DNA of 64,000 nt from Lepidurus packardi (lineage: Eukaryota; Arthropoda; Branchiopoda; Notostraca; Triopsidae), in NCBI GenBank assembly GCA_023053545.1, contig JAKZAN010000007.1, positions 8,556,001-8,620,000 of the forward strand. Direction: 5' to 3'. The notes under the pieces were generated by a model. That model saw only the letters and a list, made by a program, of their open reading frames with translations. It made no database searches and was not told the DNA's origin. A program made the position numbers and the translations under genes. Below, one piece after another: positions 29,313 through 41,352 of this stretch (its first letter is position 1; every line of letters starts with the position of its first letter).

Positions 29313-29974
29313 AGCGTTGGACGGAGCTTGTATAAACCGCAAAGCACCAATTAATATCTGAAGTGAAAAGTGGTGAAAGGTCACCCACACGTCACTCACA
29401 GATGCCGTTGGATTTGACACAGCGGACCAAGAGTTTAAGCTGGTCCAATCTGCGGACTTGTGCGGTCTCTTTCGAGCACACAACAGTACTTACATAAGCG
29501 GCTTCACACCACCTATGAGCTAGCGAGCAAGATTCAATGCGATATCTGGCTCTGACAGCCTCTTTATGGTTGAGCGACCCAAGCAGGTCGTCATTTATAG
29601 CAGAGAACTCTCTCCATGTCGATACCATATGAGTAGGACCTGTTATAAGGTCGTTTAGAATGGTGTTTCGCTCCACCCAATCCCGCTCCACTTTCAGAGC
29701 TTGACGAATCAAGAAAGCGCAGAAGCTCTGCGCCATTTGTCCAGGGGATGAAAACCGCCCTTGTTATGTTAAACACAAGTCAAGTTCGCTTAACCTTTAG
29801 AAACCTTTAATGCTTAAGAAACCTTTAATGTATTTGCTAAGTAATTAAACATGAAAAATTAAGAACTTGAATTCCCAAACTTCAGGAAGAGAGAAACTAT
29901 AATTTGTACAAGAACTCTAATTTAAACTATAACTAACTAAACTAAAAGAACTAAAGAACTAAACTATAATTTGT
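29313..29974. other. Upstream region of Fer2
   Basis: It contains a 114-codon minus-strand open frame (29392-29736) with no recognisable domain, which I do not call as a gene. An acceptor-like TTCACTTCAG just 5' of the Fer2 start implies a leader exon somewhere here. Confidence 0.4.
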
Positions 29975-30110
29975 ACTGCTCTTACAGTCATGTTTGTGTA
30001 CACATATAAAAGTAGTGGAATTTGGTGGATTTCAGTCACAATACTGTTCTTACAGCCATGTTTGTGTACACATATAAAAGTAGTGGAATTTGGTGGATTT
30101 CAGTCACAAT
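29975..30110 (+). promoter_or_regulatory. Tandemly duplicated TATA + initiator core promoter
   Basis: Two 68-bp direct repeats (29975-30042 and 30043-30110) differ at only two positions. Each carries TATAAAAG and, with the canonical spacing of 29 bp, an arthropod initiator TTTCAGTC. The spacing in both copies makes them credible core promoters directed rightward. No recognised gene follows within 3 kb. Confidence 0.6.
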
Positions 30111-30525
30111 TAATTCGCACAATCTTGTATGGCAAACATATTATACACTCATAACCTTCGCATAAGATTCGGGTGCATAATTTCTTTGGAAATGTATGTG
30201 TGTGGAGCAGTCACGTGCCCCACGTCGTTCTCGTTAACTATTATCGTGTCGGCTGCTTATAGGTTCCGCAACTAGCTTAAGTTGGTGGCCGACCCTGCAA
30301 TAGACAAGCGACGGCACGTGGCTACCTCTTTGGAGTTGTCAAAGCCAGGCAAGGGTGACGAATCTTTTAGCGTAAATACGAGCGCAAACTTGGGGCCCAA
30401 TGTTCTTTTGAAACGATTTCCTTGTACAAAATACCGTTTATATCTTAAAATTTCTTCAATGGGACACAACTCAATACATTAACCATTAAGTCAACGCGTA
30501 CGCAAAACTTTTAATACAGAAATTA

Positions 30526-30984
30526 TTGAGATTTTTTTCTTACTCGCTACTCGAGATACTCGAAGTAGAGTCTAGTTTAATAAAAAGGTGTGACCGATCA
30601 ACAGCATCATTTTCCCCCATCCCAAATCCGACATCTCCTCAAAAGGAAAAGCTGTCGAAGGGTGAGAAAAGCGTATGGGAACATGGGCCGGGACAATACA
30701 GCCTCAATTGTTGTCCTTCAAACAACAGTAGCTGTGCCGAAGAGGGTAACAAGGAAAACGGGGGTTTACCATATTCACAAGTCGACACTACGATGCTCCC
30801 AAATAGTGGGTTTTGTTGTGGTGGCACGCGTCGTGTCGACGGCGTCGGAACGCCCCTTTCGCACGAAAATCCTCATTGGTTCATGCAGGGGACGTACAAC
30901 ATCCGACATCAATTAAATCCCATAAAAGCAAACATCCACAACAATATTCCTCACGGAAGAAAAGCAAACAGCCTAAATATATAA
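30526..30984 (+). other. Unexplained open frame downstream of the duplicated promoter
   Basis: A 152-codon ATG frame, overlapped by a 108-codon frame in another phase at 30590-30916. It starts about 420 bp after the second TATA/initiator unit. I see no domain, no convincing signal peptide and no homology. Codon use gives no clear support. It could be part of a lineage-specific transcript or chance. Confidence 0.2.
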
Positions 30985-31267
30985 ATATATACCGCATACA
31001 GTTGCTACACAACTAAATAGTGTTCAACAATTAAATTACACTGTATGTTGATACTTTTTTATGTACCAAAGTATAACACAGTTTAAGTACCGAATTTACA
31101 AAATGGCTTTACTCCTGATATTAGGAATACTATATCCTTCAATAGACGCTGGTTCCTAAAAAAAGAACTAATGAAAATGTTACTGAAATACTGTTAATAT
31201 TTCTAAAAAGTTTTAAATATCTGTTAATGAAAGGAATCATCATAGTCAATAAGCTACCTAAAAGTTA

Positions 31268-31503
31268 CAGAACAATGCTGAGCAAAAAAAATCTATACCA
31301 ATTGGTATAGATTTTTTTTGCTTAAGCAAACCACGGAGGTCTAATTAACCTCCTCGAGGCTGATTTCCCTTCAAAACTTGGAAGAGTATTTGACTCGTTT
31401 TTATTACTCTGGAAGGTATACCTTTTATGAAGGTAAACCAGCCTAACGAGGCTTAATTAGATCTCTGTGGTTTGCTCAGTACAGATTTTTTTGCTCAGCA
31501 CTG
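31268..31503. mobile_element. Palindromic mariner-type MITE
   Basis: The ends are inverted (left CAGAACAATGCTGAGCAAAA, right complement CAGTGCTGAGCAAAAAAATC) and both flanks are TA. A second inverted pair (GCAAACCACGGAGGTCTAAT and complement at 31451-31475) lies further inside. A perfect 42-bp palindrome spans 31281-31322 next to the left end. There is no transposase frame. TA sites and CAGTGCTGAGC ends fit the Tc1/mariner superfamily. Confidence 0.65.
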
Positions 31504-33342
31504 TACATGTATTAAACTAAATTGCAACTATTTACACCAGCATATTTGCCACATAATAAAAAAAAAATATTGTACAATAAAACTAACAGGGTCCAAAACG
31601 ATTCAGAACAAAACTTGGAAGAGTATTTGACTCGCTTTTATTACTCTGGAAATCTCTGTCAAATTGGTCATGGGAAAGTTTTTGGTTCTCCCAACTATTA
31701 GCGTTTGCGAGGTTCCACCCAGTAAACGTGAAAGAAGTATAGGCCCAGTGTTTGCAAACACAATTTTCACGCTGGTTTGGTGGGAGCGGAGAGGGTTGCC
31801 TTTTCCGCTTCTCATGCGTTCTCCCCCCTTTCGTTTGCCGATTAGGTGCAAACGGAATAGACATATTGACGGTGACCAGTGAGCGTGTAATCGTTGTCCG
31901 ATAAAGTGGAAACCGCCACACGACCACTTCAATACATTGCTGCTGATCAGCTTTTTTCTTACTCAGCAGGCTGGCCACTTTGATCCTGTCGGCAAACCGC
32001 AGGGGTTTAGAATATGAATAAATCAAACAGATTTAAAACCATATCCCGCACCCCTATCCACCCAAAAAACTGTATCAATACAAAGAATAACGATCAGTAA
32101 TTCCCAACTAGGCTGTTTTAAACTACGAGATAAACTCACATGCTAGAGAATTGTCGGGATTTTCTTCCAACAACTAAGCCTTTTTCCATTAAGTCATCAC
32201 TTGCAGTTGTCAGCTGCAGAGGACACCAACAGGAGTTGCTGGTACCTCTTCTTGGCACCTTTCCTAGGGAAACTATTGATTTTACCACGTTAAGAAGACA
32301 AAAAAAAAGCTAAAATCCTTTACCGCAATCCGCAACAAAGAACGACATCATCCATTCTTGCGCTCTAATAGATGGAGAACATTTAATTCATGTTTTTTTA
32401 CACTAATTCCCAAGCACCCAATTATACACAAAAAGTTGAGATAGTCCAAACCAAATCTTCACCGAAAAATGAAGTTAGTTAATAAAAAAAAATGGGAAGT
32501 TTAAGGCGTTATTGCGTGCTTTGCATAACCACAAGTCCATATTTCCTTATTTTGGTTATTTTACCTGTCACATGTCCATCGTCCAACGAAGGGAAGCTAA
32601 ACAACACATTGTAAGCGACTTAAGAGAACAAAAAGTGTTACATCCCAAGGAATGTTGGCTGTATTTAAAGCGTTCGACGTGCTTGGGTCAAACGTGATGT
32701 ATACAAGTCTCGAGTTTCGTTGAAACCGTGGCAAGAGTAAAGTTAAGACCAGGAGTAAAACGAAAAAAGTAAAATAATAACAATAATAAGCTTTGATAGA
32801 AAAAGAGACGCGAGAGCGAGGAAAGAAATCACCAAACAATGGGGAAAAAAACTTATATAAGTTCAGCTCTTAACTAAAATTCTGCTCCAAAGCGGAAGCT
32901 TTTTTCTTTTCCCCTTCCCCAAGTCCATAACCCATATAGATTGTACTTCAGAAATAAACGTCTTTATAGAAAAAACGACTCATCTTTTTTCTTTTTCTTT
33001 TCATTTTGTACGTCGTCCGTCCGCTATCTTTTTGTTGTAGTGTAATTTTATCCGTCCGGTTTTTTGTGGTAATGTTTGAGTCACGATGATTCGCGGACCG
33101 GTCTGGGCACTCGTCAGTCCGTTAGTCGCTAGACATAAAAGAGCGGTTGTCAAAACTACGTGCGGTTTTCCATTGCATTACACATGGTGGATTGAAGACG
33201 CAAGTTAATACAAAACAGTTGATATTTTTATAAAATGCTAACCACGAAAACACACATAAACACTCGCGAATACGCACACGTGTATATTCTTTCCTTATAT
33301 TTTAAATTATAATTTAGAAAATGGTACTTACCAATTTAAAGT
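31504..33342. other. Gene-free stretch
   Basis: No supported exon. A segment at about 31609-31651 repeats a block that is also inside the neighbouring MITE (about 31373-31414). Minus-strand frames near 31.6-32.0 kb overlap this repeat and are not called. Confidence 0.45.
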
Positions 33343-35838
33343 TCATTGATCCTCTGTACGAATTCGTTTGCGAACGCCATCTCGTGACGTCTGAGGATCT
33401 GCAGTCATCACTTTTAAGCGGGATCCACAAACTTCTTGCCCGTGTAATGTCTAATAATATTTTTTTTTTTACTATTTTTGTCCTGTTATTACTTATTATT
33501 TTTTTAAAATAAATAAATAATAAATCTAAATATAACAGATTTAAGAATATAATAAAGGTTAATATAGTAAATATAAGTGTAATAAATGTTAATATAATTA
33601 GAAATAATTAATTAATTCAATAAAATGCATTAATAAATTTCTTAAAAATGAAGAGACAAAAGAGTACAATTTGGGCTCGGTCAGCTGCTTCTTTATCGGC
33701 GTATTTGGCGTAGCCACACGATCTCCCAACGAGCATATAGATGTCAATCAAATGGCCAAAGCGTCCAAATATGTCTTTCATGACATAAATTGGGGGCGGG
33801 GCTGGCTGACAGACAATGAATAACCTGTCAACGGAATAAAACAGCACCAAATACCAGTTAAGTGACTATAACGAAGGAAGTTATTGTCAAATAAACACAC
33901 CGTTCGGCCACAATTGAATCCGTGGGCGCCAGCGGTTGAGGTGGAGGCAATTTCACGGAACAATAGGAAGGATCGTACGTTTCTCCCTTGGCCACAGCTG
34001 GATGAGTATGCTGCGCTGGAGCTTGTGCTACGTTGGGGCTTCCCACACTCACGCCAGGATCTATTGCGTTGGAAAGAGCGTTAAAAGCTGGAAATTAATT
34101 AAGGAATGTTCCTTATTGAATTAATTATAATTTTTAAACGTGAAAAGCTGACTAACTTGAAGTCAATCCAGCTGCTTGTATGATGGAATTAGCTTGAGCA
34201 AGGGTCTCGGCTAACATGGTGAGATTGAGATCCGTCTGCATATTGCCGGTACGAAGTGCATTCTGCAGTTGGCCGGCATTTGGATGAAGGCCGTATGGGG
34301 TTAAGTTTGAGGGTGGATGTTGAGGAGGGGGCATGGACTGATTAGAATTGGGATTATGCGAAGTTTGAGGAACTAACGTCATTCTGTTGCTGTATGCTGA
34401 GTGATGGTGAAGGGGCGGCATGAAAGAACTAACACAAAAAAAGAATAATATGTTTCTACCTCGAACGTAAGTTTAAAATAAATTTTACTTGGACATGTCT
34501 GCCTGGGGAGTATCATATTTCACAATAAGACGATGACCCGGTGGGTACTCGAAACCATGTAATTTGTCTTTTGCATAAGCTGCCGACTGAGGATTATTGT
34601 AAACGACCATTGCGTGACCACGATTTTGCTTTAAAAAAAAGCAAGATAAGAATTAGTTGCCTTTTTTTTAAATTTCTGGGGAATTTCACGAACTTTTCGA
34701 GTTTTAGGGTCTCGTTTCAGGTCACAGTAATCTAAACCCGGAACCAAATCAAAAAGACGCCAAAGTTGATCATGATTCAGCGTGGGCGAGGCGATAACCA
34801 TGAGTCGAGCACAACCATCGGCAGTGACATTGGAATCTAAACGTATAAAGAGGTGATTTTTGATGAGACATGGTTTTTTCTTTCAAGTCAAAGGTCATCA
34901 CGTGGACTTACCATATGGTAACAAGTCATAACCACTACTGGCAGTAGAAGACCCACTTCCCATATAGCGATCATTATTACTATGAGTATCATTGGTTTTG
35001 GGAGGCCTAGGATCAGCAAACACGGGTTTAAAACTGCGATCACAACTCTCGAAAGCTTTTGCTGCATGTGTTACTCTAAAATAGATGAAAATGTATTACT
35101 ATCTGCCAAGAATGAAGGTTCGTTTTGGTTAATTTTACCTGTGGTACTTGACATAACCAAATCCTTTGCTATCTTTGGTATGTCGATCTCTAACTATTGA
35201 AACATAATCAATATCACCGTACTGTGAGAAGGTATCGCGCAGTTCTGTTTCAGTCATGGAACGAGGAATGACTACAAACAATCGGAGAAGTCGTTCTTCT
35301 TCATTGGAGTCTCTTCTTGAACCTTGTTCCCGACTATAAATCAAAGTCAAATCGTTAACCACGTACTCCCATTTATTTCATATAAATATAAGATGTTACC
35401 TATGGGCAATGAGTACTTTGAGGGGACGAGGATGGGAGCCTATACAGCGTCCATTCATCTCTTCCATAGCAGCTGCAGCTTCAGAAGTTTTGGAAAACTT
35501 TATGTAGGTAATTCCTAACGGGTTAAACACAAAACAGGTTTGCATTATTAACCGAGCCCATGCTTAACTGATCTAATTTAAAATGATCTTTTTAACCAGT
35601 TACCTTTTGATTCTCCTGTGCTTTTGTCCTTGACAATCCATATCTCTTCAATAATTCCAAACCTCGAGAATGCCTCCTCGAAATCCTGTTCGTTAAGTGA
35701 TTTTCCACACACGATAAAGAGTCTAGAATTGGGAGGTTCGTCCAGTTTCACGTCTTTGTTCATGTTAATGTTTGATTTCGTTTCAAAACCAATAAACCCA
35801 TCACGGTGTTCATGATCACCGCCTTTACGATCTGCCAT
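33343..35838 (-). CDS. RBM45: RNA-binding protein 45 (Drb1)
   Basis: Ten exons (35604-35838, 35400-35514, 35139-35333, 34912-35075, 34694-34836, 34489-34628, 34157-34428, 33901-34087, 33668-33824, 33343-33450) give 571 residues. RRM1 (about 39-115) has RLFIVCGK and GITYIKF; RRM2 (about 129-200) has RLFVVIPR and KGFGYVKY; RRM3 (about 240-310) has RLMVIASP and RGHAMVVY; the last RRM (about 484-555) has RLFIVCQP and CGYAKYA. The end RLKVMTADP plus a basic KRIRTED tail matches human RBM45. The linker carries His/Pro/Asn-rich low complexity. RBM45 is a nuclear RNA-binding protein, developmentally regulated in neurons. Exon 5 uses a weak donor (GTTCGT). An acceptor just 5' of the ATG suggests a leader intron. 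Confidence 0.95.
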
Positions 35839-36235
35839 TTCTCTTTCTGTGAATCGCATAAAGAAGTAGAACTATTTTGTAAGTCACACTAGCTAGACGC
35901 CACCCACTTTCCAACAGGTTATTAACGATTTGTAGCAACCCAAGTTCTAAATCCGAAAACAATTTACACCATCTGCTCGATTCGTCTTGCCCCTTTTCCC
36001 CTTTCTCCCTCGCCGTATGGGTAAAGTGAAACAAGAACCTTGGACTGAAGCTCGCTTTCTCTTTCTTTTTTTAATTTTGATTCCAAAGTTTCCACCACCT
36101 TTGGCCATCTATGGGCCAACTGGTCATCTACTCTGAATGTACCTCTTTGCCTGGCCGCAGTTGCAGGCCGCATTTGCTCGTGAAAAGAAAGCATCGCTTG
36201 AGAATAGTAATTTACGTGATTTATGCGTGGAAACC
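35839..36235. promoter_or_regulatory. Bidirectional promoter between RBM45 and C6orf89 homolog
   Basis: The two preferred start codons are 397 bp apart and diverge. The interval must contain both 5' leaders and any shared promoter. An in-frame upstream ATG for the plus gene lies at 36137. No TATA box is evident. Confidence 0.5.
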
Positions 36236-38049
36236 ATGGAGTCGGACGAGGACGACGTGTCCGTTAATGAGATAATGGACTGGTACTCGAACCGTGTAGC
36301 GGAAATCTGGGAAAACGCCGAGAATGGGGAGGAAATGAGCATGTCGTCCGTTTCCCATGCTTCAAACTTGGGCATGGAAGAGCAATTGTCTTCTTTGTTT
36401 CAGAGCGTCTTACGATCTGTACGACTTAGGAGTGAGATACCTAATTCAGAGCAGCCCATAGACAGCTATTCAGAGCAGCAACCTTCTACTTCATCCGCAG
36501 CAGACCAGCAAGATATGGTAACTGAAGAACTGGCGACAGTCTCCCTTTCATCTAAAGAACTATGGTCCTTATTGGAAGATGATGGAGACTGGCTTGATGA
36601 TCCCGGCGATAATATATCCGACCAGCAACTATCCATCGCCTTGACAGACTCGAATAAACCTCAGACTTATAATGAGGATGCTGCGTCCAACAGTGAAGCA
36701 AGGAGCGAAGATCAAGGGAATCTCAGTCCAAAAAACTTGAAAGGAGTCAGTCAGATTATCCATGAAAGTGGCGCTCTGGCTGACTCTAACTCATCTAAAA
36801 ATAAAAGTCAGGCCCGTCTGCCAACGTGGCGTTATCGTTGGCCTGCGTTGCAGGACGTGCTCGTATTTTGCGTTAGTATCATCGTCGTATTTGCCCTCGT
36901 TTATTACGTCATTGCTTGCCATAAGCCCACCCAGAAATGGGTCATGCGACACATCCAAGACTTTATTTACCCCTGTATGAGGCAACTCCGTCTTTTCACT
37001 CTCCCTGTTTTACAAATCTACCCTTCGTTATCAAGTAAAAGCTAATTACATTCCCAGCATCCTTCATTAGTTCTGGATTATTTATTTTAGGTTGGCATGA
37101 AGAAGCGTGTTTGATCAAAAACCCTTTCTATCGCTCGCCACGTTTGGACTGCTGGTCCTGTACTCTTATACATAACATAGGAATTGCCAATTGTACAGGG
37201 TCAGGCTTGGCCAATTTCACTGATTCGTACTACCACCGGGGAATTCCCTTTTTAGTAAAAGTATGCTAATTATGCCCATCCATCAATTAACCTTTAATCC
37301 CAAACACCTGGCTGAAGGATGACGTACAAAAAGAAGTTGTATTCACGCGACTTCAGTCGGTTTTCAGCAATAACCGAGAAGCGCTTGTGGCCGGAACGGC
37401 GGAATACAAATCATCCGAAGAATCTTTGTCCAGCCTGCAGTATTTGCTTTCCTTAGAAGGCAACGTGACCGAACTCTATCCTCAAGTGCATCTCATGTGG
37501 TATGTTTTTTTTTAATCATTAAGAGCGTTTAGTTTATGCAGAAGCATGACGTTTGGTTTAAAAACAGGAGGATTAATCGCGTTTCGGCAGCTCGAGTTTT
37601 ACGTTCCCTGTTTATGCGCCCGAATTTTATTCCCTTGGAGACTGAAGTAGCATTGCAGAGATATCTCTTCGTAGATGGCCCTCGCTCGACATCCTATGAA
37701 TTGGTAAACGAACAACACGAAACGGCTTTAAGAAAGTAGTCTAATTTGTATGTACCTATTTAGCCCTTGACTGAATTTGCGAACATTTGGCTAGCGCAAG
37801 GCTCTGGTCATCGATCTTTCCGTCTAGTTCCAACGCCTGATTGCGCCCATGCCTGTAAACCTATCATGGTGGCGCTTTCTGCACACGACATACGTAAGTT
37901 GCAGATTAAAAGGTAATTTGGGAGCTTAGTGTTTTTTGTTTTCTTTTCAAAATGCAGTTTATTATAATTGGCAATTCTGGCGGCCAGTGTCGTTGCCAAT
38001 TCCCGAGTCGGATGACGTGTCTGTGACTTACATGGGGTCTTTCTATTAA
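36236..38049 (+). CDS. C6orf89: C6orf89 / bombesin receptor-activated protein homolog
   Basis: Six exons (36236-37034, 37091-37260, 37318-37499, 37568-37703, 37764-37893, 37958-38049) give 502 residues. I chose the ATG at 36236 because of its strong ACCATGG context; an in-frame ATG at 36137 would add 33 residues. The first 205 residues are acidic and Ser-rich. One TM helix (VLVFCVSIIVVFALVYYVIA) lies at about 207-228. The following domain matches the C6orf89 family: CWSC near CTLIH, GIPFLVK, WRINRVSAARVLRSLF, CAHACKPIMV, and the final YYNWQFWRP. Human C6orf89 is a Golgi/midbody type II membrane protein reported in cell-cycle and wound-repair contexts; its biochemical activity is not settled. 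The N-terminal acidic region is much longer than in human. Confidence 0.8.
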
Positions 38050-38094
38050 CGAGCTTATAATGACTTTGAATTCGGAACGTTTTGTTCTATGTTA

Positions 38095-38100
38095 TTTATT
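38095..38100 (-). terminator. Poly(A) signal of TMEM41B
   Basis: AATAAA on the minus strand lies about 170 bp after the TMEM41B stop and only 46 bp beyond the stop of the convergent C6orf89 gene. The two 3' untranslated regions therefore probably overlap. Confidence 0.55.
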
Positions 38101-38266
38101 GATGAGACTGCATTTCGATGTAACACTGATACCAAACTGAGTTTGTTGCAGAACCAAACTCTTACACTGCTAGTGGGCATTATAATCCAGTTTTCCCAGC
38201 TCTGTGAGAAGCCAAAGCACTTGGAGCCAACCGTAATATTTGCATTGTGTTGAATACAAATGTTGT

Positions 38267-39396
38267 CTATTCCATTTTGGCTTTGAGCTTGTGCTTGAAT
38301 ACGACGGGGAGAATGGACAGCACAGCGAAAAGGCCCAAAATTGCTATAGAATTCCATGAAACTGCATCACCGGATGACGTTAGCTGATGCAGTGTCGTGC
38401 CGCCTTGAATGGCGACAAAGGACGGTGGGGCAACACCTAGTTGGGGCATTAGTTTTCGGGAAAAGATTGCCTTTTATCATAATGACGCCTATACTGTTTT
38501 ACTTACCTAAAAATGTTCCTAGGAAGAACGGGAACACCGGTACATTTATCACGGGTGCCGTTATGTTAATGAACCAATTTGGTAGAAACGGAGTAATCCG
38601 CAGAAAGATCATGTAGTTCAGGATATCACCGCGATGGCGATCTACCTGCGAAAAGAGCAAAGTGTTAATCTTCTATTTCTCATCGAAACGAAGAGGAAAA
38701 CGAATATTTTTTTTTATTTAAATTATATTCTTTACCGTTGCGCACCAAGACGCGACTCGTTCGCGGGCATATCTATCGACTAGCTTGCGTCCAACTAGAT
38801 AAGACAGAAGGTAACACAAAGTCGCTCCCGTAGCTGAGCAAAAGCAAACTAGAAGAAGGGCAACTGGGAATGGGAATAAGAAGCCAGAAAGGATTGAGAG
38901 GAAAATTGAGCCTGGAATGGCAAAGGTTTGCAAGCTGAAATATTGAGTTAAGGACTTGTATACTTCCTTCTAATATATAAACTTATAATAATAATTTTAG
39001 TAATAAAAGGATACAATATGTATGTGACGAAAACACCGCTAAGTACTACCATGTAGTACTTTTCCTTGTAATGTGATAAAATTCTGCCAAGGGCTTTGGC
39101 ATCTTCAATATCTCTTGGCAGCTTAAAGTACTGCTTTTCTTCCCTAAAACGACAAATAAGGACAGGATTTAACCAACACAGACGTAAGAGATGTAATGTA
39201 AGTGGAAATTAACGAATTACGGTTCAAGATTCGGAAACTGGGTGTAAATATATCCTAAACTGCCAACAGAGACCAGAAACACAAGGACTAGAATTAAAAT
39301 GGCATGGCGAGTGTTGCCTGAACTTTGAGTTTGATTTATTTGCGTAGTAGTGTCGGCGTTTTTTGCCTGTTGGGAAATTTCGCATGTACGGTCCAT
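38267..39396 (-). CDS. TMEM41B: TMEM41B, ER phospholipid scramblase (VTT domain)
   Basis: Five exons (39221-39396, 39015-39143, 38736-38934, 38507-38645, 38267-38436) give 270 residues, close to the 291 of human TMEM41B. The start ATG has an ACCATGG context. TM1 covers about residues 32-52. The VTT/DedA signature is clear: FLQTFAIPGSIFLSILSG, CYLLSYLVGR, LNYMIFLRITPFLPNWFIN, GVAPPSFVAIQGGTTLHQL, AVSWNSIAILG, with a Lys-rich ER-retention-like end (KHKLKAKME). In the family it is an ER scramblase needed for autophagosome growth and lipid mobilisation. Confidence 0.96.
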
Positions 39397-41327
39397 GGTC
39401 TTTTCAGGTGTATCTTTTCGGTTGTTGCCTTCTTGCACTTGCTTTCCCTTGATCTAGCAGTGGTCTGCTGATTTGTACTTTTACAGTTCGCTCTTCAGTA
39501 TTCGGAAAGCTACAAAGTTCCAGTTTCTCTTGCTAGACGGATCACGTGCAGTATTTCGCATTTTCTGGTGGTGACGAGAACAGTTTGAGTGAAAGTCTAT
39601 TAAATTTGGCATTGGCGTGACGGTTTTTGAATATATGGTAAGTGTATACTTTCTAATACCTCTCTTAACCAGTCTTCAATAATTCACCTAATTGTCTAGT
39701 GCTATCAGTATCGTTTCTAAGCAAACTAGGATGAAGGAAAGCTAGCCAGTTCTCTTGTTTGCCTTGTGTGCTTTGTTTTCTGCTGGCTGCTAAGCACCAC
39801 ATTGTTGCCAGTGAGCAGTGTAACCTTAAACCTACTCCTGCAATTTCACTGTGATACGAAATCTATCCTTTTCCTAACGGGCTAGCCTCAAAGTCTACTA
39901 GCTAAAAAACTATGGACACAGAATTACTTACACTTTCAATCATCATGTTGCCATAATTGCCATACTTGGTAAGAGAATTACATAACTCTTTTTACGGAGT
40001 ACATTCTTGAAAGCCTCTTTATTGAGTTAGAGGTTAACCCTTTCTCTCGACAGAACTTCTTAGCACCATAGAACTGATGTAACTTTAGTTGTAACTCTTT
40101 ACAGTTTAACGCTCAATAAATTCAAAGCGTTGGTTCCTGGTATAGCCTTTTACTTGTCCCATTTGTCGACTTTTAAGAACGCTTTTAAGAACAAACCGAG
40201 GAGGCCGTTACGTAAAAAGTCGTTTTTATTTGCTGTCCCCACTCGCGTATAGCAAGTTTCAACCCATGGACACCGCTCTGTACCGAGTACTAAGTGGTAA
40301 GCAAGGTCAAGAAACTTGTGCACCTTTCAAGACTTCCTAAGGAATACCGTAGAATGCCTTCCCGAAAGCAGGAAGCCCATCATTTCGTGACAAGAATGTA
40401 AAATCGAAGTAATCGTAGGCCAAGATTCGCTAGGAAAGTGAATTTTCACTTCCATATTTTCATTTCTTTAACCTTAGCATTCTCCCGTCTGTTCTATTTC
40501 CCCCAAGACTCTACCAAATTCCTTTATTAGGCTTATTTAACGTCCTTTTGCTTATCAAGCCTGGTAGCCCCGAGAGAATCGTTTCGTCTCGGTCTGCTAG
40601 CTACCTCAAAGAAGAGCCTAATAAGAGCATTTTGTGCAATGACCTGGAGCAAGCTCAGTGACTCCCCTCCTCGCTTTTTTTTCGCCTTAGAAAAACGACG
40701 AGCTAAAATAGAGGTTTGATTGTTGAGGTGTGACACACGACATGCAAGTAGCTTACGAGTCTCTATGCCCCTGCGCCTCTCAATTCGTTTTTCTTTCTTT
40801 CCCGTTCCTTGGGTCTTGAGTCGGTAATTTCTGAGGCGCTGCTCTGACGTCATATGTCGGTTGAGTCGAGTGGAGCTCTTTACCTGGCACAGGCACTTAT
40901 TACGTTGCCAACAAACTCGCTGGCAGTCCTGGTTCCATAGTCTAGGCGAAACGTTCTTGGGGTCTCTCGGGCTCCAACACTGAAATTATTCGTCCTTGTA
41001 TAGTTAAGGGCGAATACATAAAGGAGCAGACGGTTTTAAGTTGAAGTGTTTCAAACAAAAGTTTCGTTGTGATTGCGAGGATCCGGAAGTTAATACCAAC
41101 TTTGAATGGACTTGTTGTGCTCTTGGTTTTCGTGATGGGGAAACATGGATTGGCTGCATGGACGTGGACGTCGAAGGAGTACTAAAATAACCTGATCGAT
41201 TCTTTCGGTGAGCAGGTAAAAACATTGCAAGACCACGCGAGCGTGAATCAGCTTAATAGAATTTCCCGATACTGGGGGTCCGGCGAAATGGCTGCTAGTC
41301 ATGGTACACACAGACCCATACGAAATC
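39397..41327. other. Gene-free stretch
   Basis: First part of an 8.3-kb interval between TMEM41B and tricornered. It should contain the TMEM41B promoter. I see no supported exon. Confidence 0.45.
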
Positions 41328-41352
41328 CCCCTCCCCCCCCCCCCCGCCCCCC
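41328..41352 (+). repeat. Poly-C tract
   Basis: A run of C residues broken by single T and G bases (CCCCCTCCCCC... then CGCCCCCC). Such tracts are prone to length error and can form i-motif/G-quadruplex structures. Confidence 0.8.

Noticed and set aside
29392..29736. 114-codon minus-strand frame just upstream of Fer2
   Set aside because: No domain, no homology I can recognise, and it would join Fer2 only through an implausible 42-bp intron; probably leader or promoter sequence.
31583..32026. 147-codon minus-strand frame with an overlapping 109-codon frame
   Set aside because: Overlaps a repeat block shared with the neighbouring MITE, composition is not protein-like, and no splice context was found.
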